A stretch of 64,000 bases of DNA from Cannabis sativa (lineage: Eukaryota > Streptophyta > Magnoliopsida > Rosales > Cannabaceae): NCBI RefSeq assembly GCF_029168945.1, contig NC_083605.1:4843280-4907279 (forward strand), given 5' to 3'. The translations under genes and the position numbers were made by a program. Numbering within the stretch: the stretch's first letter is position 1; each line of letters begins with the position of its first letter. Shown here one piece after another: positions 57,368 to 64,000 of the stretch. The notes beneath the pieces were generated by a model. The model ran no database searches and was not told where the DNA came from. It saw nothing but the letters and a program-made list of their open reading frames with translations.

Positions 57368-59631
57368 TCACAGAGGTAGCATCGTTGGTTGTCTTCTTCC
57401 TCGGCTTCCCTAATCAGGATTCTGCAATTTTGGTTACCAACTCGAGTACATCCCCTTATTGTATAATCTCCATTCATAGTTTTTTCTATTTGAATCGATC
57501 GTTTCAGTGTCTAATTTGTCTTAATTTATTGCATATGGAGGTTTGTATTATCTTTGTAAGTTGGCTGTTTTAAGGCATTTTTCTTTTGATTGTTGAGAAA
57601 ATTTACCATGGCTTTTATTTATGTATTTATTAGTTTCAAAACAACTTATTTTCTCCACTCTTTTTAGGGAATATTATCATTTGGTATGTTGTATTTATCA
57701 AATGCATCGGTGGTAATTTGTGTTTTCAATAATGTTTGTATGGTACTTAGTATTTTAAAGATGTATATATTTGTAGCTTGAATTTAAATTTTATCAATAA
57801 CTTATAAATTGGAGATATTTTAATTATATTGATAAAGTCTTATTCAAAGAAGAAGATAAAGTCTTATTGATTAAATTTGAATATTTTTCATTTTCATTAG
57901 GTCCAAATTGGTCTACAACCAACCTTAATTCTAAGAAGAGTGGTCGTGTTTCATAATTCATACCAAAGAAAAGTTTAACACATTAACTTTTGTTCATTTA
58001 TTTTGGTATTACGTTATTATTAATGATGGTAAATAGATAGATTTCAATACTTGATAAAGAGAAAAAAACATCAATTACAGCAAAAGGGTAAAATCTAAAT
58101 TTAGTGTTCAACACCAACACTAAAAGGGTATAATAATGCTCTATTTTTATTTCCATATTCTAATTATAATATGAAAATGGAATAATGGATATACGTATTA
58201 ATTGAAAACACAAATTACTAATTATGCATATAACTATTATTGAAAACCTAAATTTTTATTGTAATCCACAATAAGGAAATAGTGTAAAATCACACTATTA
58301 ATGACATTTTAGTGTCCGGTTAGAGTTATCTTAATAAATATATGTCAATTAATAACAATATACATATTGATGCATCTATAAATTATATTAAATATAACTG
58401 TACCTCGTAATATTTATCTATACAAAAGTGCTTCTACAATATTATTTCTTATATAGAATTAACATTTGAATTATTGTTACATTTAGGAGACCAAAAAGTA
58501 TGACTTTATCAAATTTGTCCTCACTTTGGGTGTACTTAAAGTTAGACACAATTCAATGAACTTGTAAATGAAACCAAAAAGAGGAAAAGAAAGGATAAGG
58601 TAAAAGTAAACATAAAACAGCTTCGGATTCGAATGCATATTAGAAATTAATCATATTATAATAATAATTATTCTTATTTATTAATGTTTCTTTTTTCTTT
58701 TCTTTTCATCTTACTATAACTACTTAAGTATATATTTAGACTATGTAGTGTGAAGTATTTGTCCTAACAAACTACAACAAATATTACACACGTATCTGTA
58801 TAATAATCTTTTAATATAGTTTTTTTTTCATAACAATATTTTAATATAATTTATGAGTAAACATATTTTATTTAAAACTCAATTTACTAGTTGATTTATA
58901 ATATGTTATCCCAACAATCATCAGCTTCGTTAAAAAGATTTGTTATTTAACCAGAAATTCTAGAAATAGAAAACGACAACTGAAATGTCATCGCTATTAG
59001 TTAAGTGACTTGTTTCAATTTTGACTTTCTACTTTGTAGTTTGCATTAAAAAATATTTTTTTTTTTTTTACGAATAATTACCAAGAATAGAGAAGGACGA
59101 AGAAAGAAATAAACAAAGCATTCTCTAAATAAATCAATAAATAAAGAAAATTGCTAAAAAGTAATATTGGTGGTATTTTGTAGGTGTTATGGTGTAATAG
59201 AATATTGTTATTTTTTTTTTGAAAGGAGAATATTGTTATTAAGTATTAGTGGAGTTCAATATTTTTTATTGGTACTTCTTCGTGATTGTTTAGTAATATT
59301 TTTTTTTTTTTTTAAAATATGCGATACTTAATTATACTAATAAAAGTATAACACTGAGTATAGTGCTAGACACCAATATCAAAAAGATAAATAAACAAAG
59401 CAACCAAAGTTTTAAGAGTCAACAAAAAAACAACAAGAAGCAGGATTGGAACAAAACAAACACTTTCCTCTGTAAGTCATATTCATTCATTACTACAATA
59501 CCCATCAATAGTTTTGGCTCATTCTTCACACCCATTACTGTATTTTCTTTTTGGGGAGTTTTGATACCTTTAATTTTTATTTTTTTCGATCGAGAAGAAA
59601 GAAAGTAATAATTGATTGATTGATCTTCTTC

Positions 59632-59666
<35 letters not shown>

Positions 59667-60204
59667 CTTTTTCTAGTGGAGGAACTGATTGGAAGAGGGT
59701 CTTCCTTTCTCTGATTCTTCATAAGATTTCTGCTTTTTTTTTGGTTAAGATTGATCCTTTTTAGTTGGAGTTTTTCAATTCAACTCAAATGTTCAAAATT
59801 TTAATCTGGGTATAGGGTGAAAGAAGCTGAGAGTTTGAGAAGTGAATAAAAAAAGGTTCTTGGAGTATGAGATTGAACAAAGCACACGGTTTGGTCTGAG
59901 TTTCAGCTGTAAAAAAGGTTGGGCTTGATTTTAGTTTCCAGATGAGAAGTGGGGTTTTTGTGTACCCTTTAATTGGCTTATTCAAATATTAGGTTTAGGA
60001 AAAAAAAAATTAATAATAAAAATTCTTGTTTTTCTTTAGCTCTTCAGTATTTATTCATTCAAATATTGGGGTTTAAGCATTTGAGCTTTTTATGCCTTTG
60101 ATTTGGTCTTGATGGAGTTTTTAGTGGCTTTATATGCGGTCTATTGTTGATAGTTTAGTGAAATTTTAGAAGGTGGAAACTTTTGTTTTGTTTATATTTT
60201 TAGT
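57368..60204. other. Intergenic region and 5' leader of the PP2A B' gene
   Basis: 57368-57900 probably includes the peptidase 3' UTR. 58-59.4 kb is AT-rich, with hints of small repeats (inverted phrases near 59165 and 59375) too weak to call. From about 59600 the DNA looks like a transcribed leader (CT-rich, GAAGAAAG), and the long distance to the ATG suggests a leader intron that I could not place with certainty. Confidence 0.4.
59633..59666 (+). repeat. (ATT)n microsatellite
   Basis: About eleven perfect ATT units in the presumed leader of the PP2A B' gene. Likely length-polymorphic. Confidence 0.95.
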
Positions 60205-62300
60205 ATGTTAAAACAGATTCTGAGTAAGCTTCCCCGGAAGTCTTCTAAGAGCAATGAAAGACATGAAAATGGTGGAAACTATGCTACTTATTTTAATAAT
60301 GCTTCTTCTACTAATTCAAGAAGTAGTGAGTTAGAAGAGAGTAACAAGTCTAGAACTTCAGTTATTTCTTTACCTACTGGTACCAATTATGCTTCAGAAG
60401 TGGAGCAAAATCATCATGGTAACAAAAATGGTGGATTTGCGAATTCGAAGCAGAATGGTATTGCAGTGTCTTCTTCTTATGAAGCATTGCCTGCATTTAG
60501 GGATGTTCCAAGTTCTGAGAAGCAAAGCTTAATGATAAAGAAGTTGAATTTGTGTTGTGTTGTGTTTGATTTCACTGATCCAACAAAGCACCTTAAAGAG
60601 AAAGAGATCAAACAGTTGACATTGTTGGAGTTAGTGGATTACTTGACTTCTGCAAATGATAAGTTTTCTGAAACTGTTATGCAAGAGGGTATTAAAATGG
60701 TGTCCATAAACTTATTTAGAACCTTCAATCCACAACCGCGCGAGAACAAAGTTGGAGAAGGGTTTGATTTGGATGAGGAGGAACCTTCCATGGATCCAGC
60801 ATGGTCTCACTTACAAATTGTGTATGAGTTTTTTGTAAGATTTGTTGCATCATCTTATATCGATGCGAAACTAGCTAAAAGATATGTTGATCACTCTTTT
60901 ATTCTTCAGTTGCTTGAGCTTTTTGACTCTGAAGATTTTAGAGAAAGGGAGTATCTGAAAACCATTTTGCACCGAATTTATGGGAAGTTTATGGTTCATC
61001 GTCCATTCATTAGGAAGGCGATTAACAACATTTTTTATCGTTTTATCTTTGAGACAGAGAAGCATAATGGTATCACTGAACTTCTAGAAATTTTGGGCAG
61101 CATTGTAAATGGATTTGCTATACCATTGAAAGAAGAACACAAGTTGTTTCTTGTCCGGGCACTTATTCCTCTGCACAAACCGAAATCCTTGGTAATGTAC
61201 CACCAACAACTATCTTACTGCATCACACAATTTGTGGAAAAGGATTGTAAGCTTGCTGATATAGTCATAAGAGGCTTATTGAAGTACTGGCCAATAACCA
61301 ATACTTCCAAGGAAGTGATGTTCTTAGCTGAATTAGAGGAAGTTTTAGAAGCAACTCATCCGCCAGAGTTCCAGCGATGTATGGTGCCTTTGTTTCGCCA
61401 GATTGCTCGTTGTTTAAACAGTTCTCACTTTCAGGTAGTGACACACTCTTCATTTTGTGTATAAAGCTTTTTAAGACAGGGAAATTATGTATGTGGAATG
61501 TTAAACTAGTGCTCCTGTGAATCTTTAAGACACTCAATTGTTTATAATGTTTATAGCTCTGCATTCACAATGTTTCTAATGGCCGAGTTAAGTGAATTTT
61601 ATTAAACTGATTCTTCGTAGTTATGTTGGTTGGAAGTTAGTTAAAGTTGATATTGTGTTCCTTCAACTACTTGTTACTGTTAAATACTATTATTTTAGTT
61701 AGTCTATGAGCTTAGCTTGTTGGAAGTCAGGGGACATTTCAAACAATTTTCTAATAATTTTGACCAAATTTAAAAACCCAAAAGCCAATTCAAGGAACCT
61801 TCTTGCCAGTTTTCTTAAACATGATGCATTTTCTTAACATTGTAGCTTGGTGACATGCCAACCTCCCAAACTGCATATATTGATTCGAACAGATCTGGTT
61901 AAGATATGTTCTCAGATAGTGCTCGTTGTTATTGTTTTTTCAGGTCGCGGAGAGAGCATTGTTTTTGTGGAACAACGATCACATTGAGAACTTGATCAAA
62001 CAAAATATCAATGTCATTCTACCAATAATCTTCCCTGCCTTGGAAAATAATGCTAGAAATCATTGGAACCAAGCTGTTCATAGCTTGACCTTAAATGTTC
62101 GTAAGATTTTCCACGATCTTGATCCCGAGCTGTTTGAAGAGTGCTTACACAAGTTTAATGAAGACGAGTCAAAAAAAGAAGAGATTAAAGCAAGGCGAGA
62201 AGCCACGTGGAAACGCTTAGAAGAGCTCGCCGTGAAGAACTTCACAAGTAACGAGCTAGTGCTCGTTTCACGGGAAGCTCCTCATCATGCTACAACCTAG
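60205..62300 (+). CDS. PP2A regulatory subunit B' (B56 family), 528 aa
   Basis: Two exons, 60205-61434 and 61944-62300 (GT-AG, phase 0), 529 codons with the stop. The product starts [16 protein letters not shown], the N-terminus shared by plant B' subunits of the eta/kappa type. It has a Ser/Asn-rich linker to about residue 95 and then the full B56 HEAT-like repeat domain ([10 protein letters not shown]..., [10 protein letters not shown]..., [13 protein letters not shown]). B' subunits direct the PP2A A/C core to substrates in the cytosol, nucleus or other sites, in hormone, immunity and stress signalling. Length and gene structure are normal. The isoform name is a guess from the N-terminus, so no symbol is given. 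Confidence 0.95.
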
Positions 62301-62939
62301 TTTAGCAGAAAATGGACAATTTGAATGGCCTACAATTCTTTTTTCAGTTGAGATGAGATTGGTAAAGAAAAACTGGTGAGTAGTGAATGGTTTGAATAGT
62401 TGAATGTTTTGTTCATTTATCTATTCTCACATGCTTCAAAGAAAAGTTATCTATTCTATTGGGAAGCACTTTGATTTGTTTAGCCTTTTTTTCTTCCTTC
62501 AGAAATAAGTTAAATCATTATTTTTTCGACCGAAGAAGTTTGTTATAATGGGGTGCAAAACAGCACCTGAAGAAAGAAAACCATATATTCAATTATTATC
62601 TGCATGTTAGCCAGTTTGTTATAATTGAATTAGACTATAGTTAAGAATTTTGCAATCTTATCAATGCAGACTCATTTGTTAAACAGTAGTTATTAGCATA
62701 TCTATACAATCATAATCTCAAAGTATTATGATGCAGTAGCATGATGGAAGTGATTTTAGAAGGAATGTAGCTTTTGTCTTATGTTGCATTTATCAAAGAC
62801 AACTAATATGATGGTTTTTCTTTCTAGAATAATGGTTGAGATTTTCTCAAGTCTGCAGTTTTCAACTTTCCATTTACTTTTGGAGTTTTATGCTGTTCAT
62901 ATGAAATATTGTTGGATATGATTAGAACATGATGATATA
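62301..62939. other. 3' flank of the PP2A B' gene
   Basis: Probable 3' UTR for the first few hundred bases, then AT-rich DNA. A (TA)n microsatellite begins near 62936. Confidence 0.5.
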
Positions 62940-63128
62940 TATATATATATATATATATATCATGTAGTCAGATGTTTTGTGTCAATGGGGCAATGGATTA
63001 TTGCTGAAGCAAATCTCTGACTCTATACCCTTTGCATGGTTAACTATTATGCTTTTTTCTTCTGGTTAAATGAGTAGGGGCCTATTATTAGTTACTTGTT
63101 TTTTCTTTTCTTAAAAGAATGTTACTTG
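62940..63128 (+). pseudogene. Duplicated fragment of M3 peptidase exon 4 and intron 4
   Basis: Resembles 52080-52290 across the exon-intron boundary. Shared phrases include ATGTAGTCAGA, TTTTGTGTC, ATTGCTGAAGCAAA, ATACCCTTTGC and then the intronic CTGGTTAAATGA and TTACTTGTTTTTTCTTTT. Because intron sequence is included, it arose by DNA duplication rather than retroposition. Weak similarity to intron 3 may extend left to about 62800. The splice donor after CTTTGC is lost and the frame is broken. Confidence 0.75.
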
Positions 63129-64000
63129 TGCATATTCTTACCTATATGAGCAGGGATGGCAAGTGGAATTCCTATGAGCCCGGTGCCTGAGAAGCGAACT
63201 GCAGAAACTCGGGATCCTCTTCAAATCAAGCCATGTCTTTTTCCTCTAAGTTGATCCATGCCTCGACTCCATCCCCACTACTGTTGCTCATCAATATTAT
63301 AACATCTTTAATAGTTATGTTAGTAATACATGTCTGGATCGGTTTTCCTCAGCCTAGATCGGTTTCATAGAGTGGGAACCCAAAGCCAACTGCTGAATCT
63401 GTAGAATGGTACCACTCCTTCAGACACCAATTTACTTGCTTCCATTAGAGAATCATAATCTTTTCTTCAGTTCTGATTTTGGCCACATAATCTTTTGTTT
63501 ATTTTCCTTATTACTTTCTTCATCTGAACCACCAAATCATGCAACTCAAGCTTATTGCTTTCTTCTTCTCCTTATTCCATGATGATCGCGACCGCTCAGT
63601 AGTCTCTTGCAATGGTAGATCCATTCTTCCCCTCAAATTCACCACATGGGATATCACCATGGAAGGCCTAGAGATCTTCTCATTGGATGATATTTTGTCA
63701 CAACTTCTATCCTAGTAGGGTAAAATCATCACTATGGGTATCCATTACTTTGGAATTGAGTTTTGCTAAACTTGGAACAGAAATTTCTTTGTCGCAACCC
63801 TCCCTGACTCAAAGGATGTTACGCCATTGTATGTTCCTTGTTGACCGTCAACAAACTCGCTGAAAAACAAAATGGACTAAGACAAAGCAAGTACAACTAT
63901 GTTAGTCATACAACGATGGTATTAGGATCGGGAGCTACTAGGGGGATGAACCTGCATCTCTCTATTAGGAAAAACCACAAGCCGAGTCGAAAGAGGGTGT
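63129..64000. other. Unrecognised, higher-GC intergenic DNA
   Basis: Noticeably less AT-rich than the surroundings, with a few short open stretches but no recognisable domain on either strand. The composition suggests an old retroelement or gene fragment continuing past the right edge. Confidence 0.35.

Noticed and set aside
59161..59380. Possible small MITE (AATATTGGTG against CACCAATATC)
   Set aside because: The inverted match is short and the interior is low complexity; not enough to call an element.
1..64000. CRISPR arrays, operons, riboswitches, bacterial-type defence systems
   Set aside because: The window is plant nuclear DNA; no regularly spaced direct repeats with unique spacers or polycistronic gene blocks are present.

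Overview
This is nuclear DNA of a flowering plant, most likely a eudicot. The genes are multi-exon with GT-AG introns, intergenic DNA is very AT-rich, there are plant-type LTR retrotransposons, Helitrons and MITEs, and every cellular gene belongs to a plant family. I cannot name the species. Exon coordinates were worked out by hand from splice consensus, reading-frame phase and protein-family continuity. No transcript data were available.

Left region (1-22.5 kb): a cluster of LRK10-like receptor kinases (extracellular GUB_WAK domain, one membrane span, non-RD kinase). A Ty3/Gypsy retrotransposon (minus strand; 5' LTR, gag, protease, RT and the start of RNase H) has landed in exon 1 of the first copy, which keeps an intact kinase exon. 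The second copy (minus strand, three exons, 591 aa) looks complete. The third (plus strand, four exons, 673 aa) is split by a 6.6-kb intron filled with a 2.2-kb Helitron, a Mutator-type MITE with 9-bp target duplications, and a palindrome. Copies 1 and 3 share an almost identical kinase core and similar 3' flanks, which points to recent duplication or gene conversion.

Middle region (22.5-38 kb): two divergently transcribed single-copy genes. One is a 1237-aa RD/RE-rich nuclear protein resembling the plant ZC3H13-like m6A-writer component HIZ2. The other is the chloroplast protein ORG1/PAP14, a degenerate kinase domain joined to a fibrillin domain. Their Arabidopsis counterparts carry adjacent locus numbers (AT5G53440, AT5G53450), so this looks like conserved microsynteny. 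An ORG1 intron carries a 5S-rRNA-derived fragment.

Repeat-rich region (38-50.6 kb): a Helitron end, a LINE fragment, nested hAT MITEs, a decayed Ty1/copia element with its 3' LTR, a ~1.3-kb fold-back element and a further hAT MITE. No convincing host gene was found here.

Right region (50.6-64 kb): a 20-exon M3-family metallopeptidase gene (membrane-anchored thimet-oligopeptidase-like, 707 aa), then a two-exon PP2A B' (B56) regulatory subunit gene (528 aa), then a short duplicated fragment of the peptidase gene. No new multi-gene system was recognised. The most unusual items are the LRK10L duplication history, structurally complete non-autonomous transposons with readable target sites, the large fold-back element, the 5S-derived insert and the pseudokinase-fibrillin fusion.
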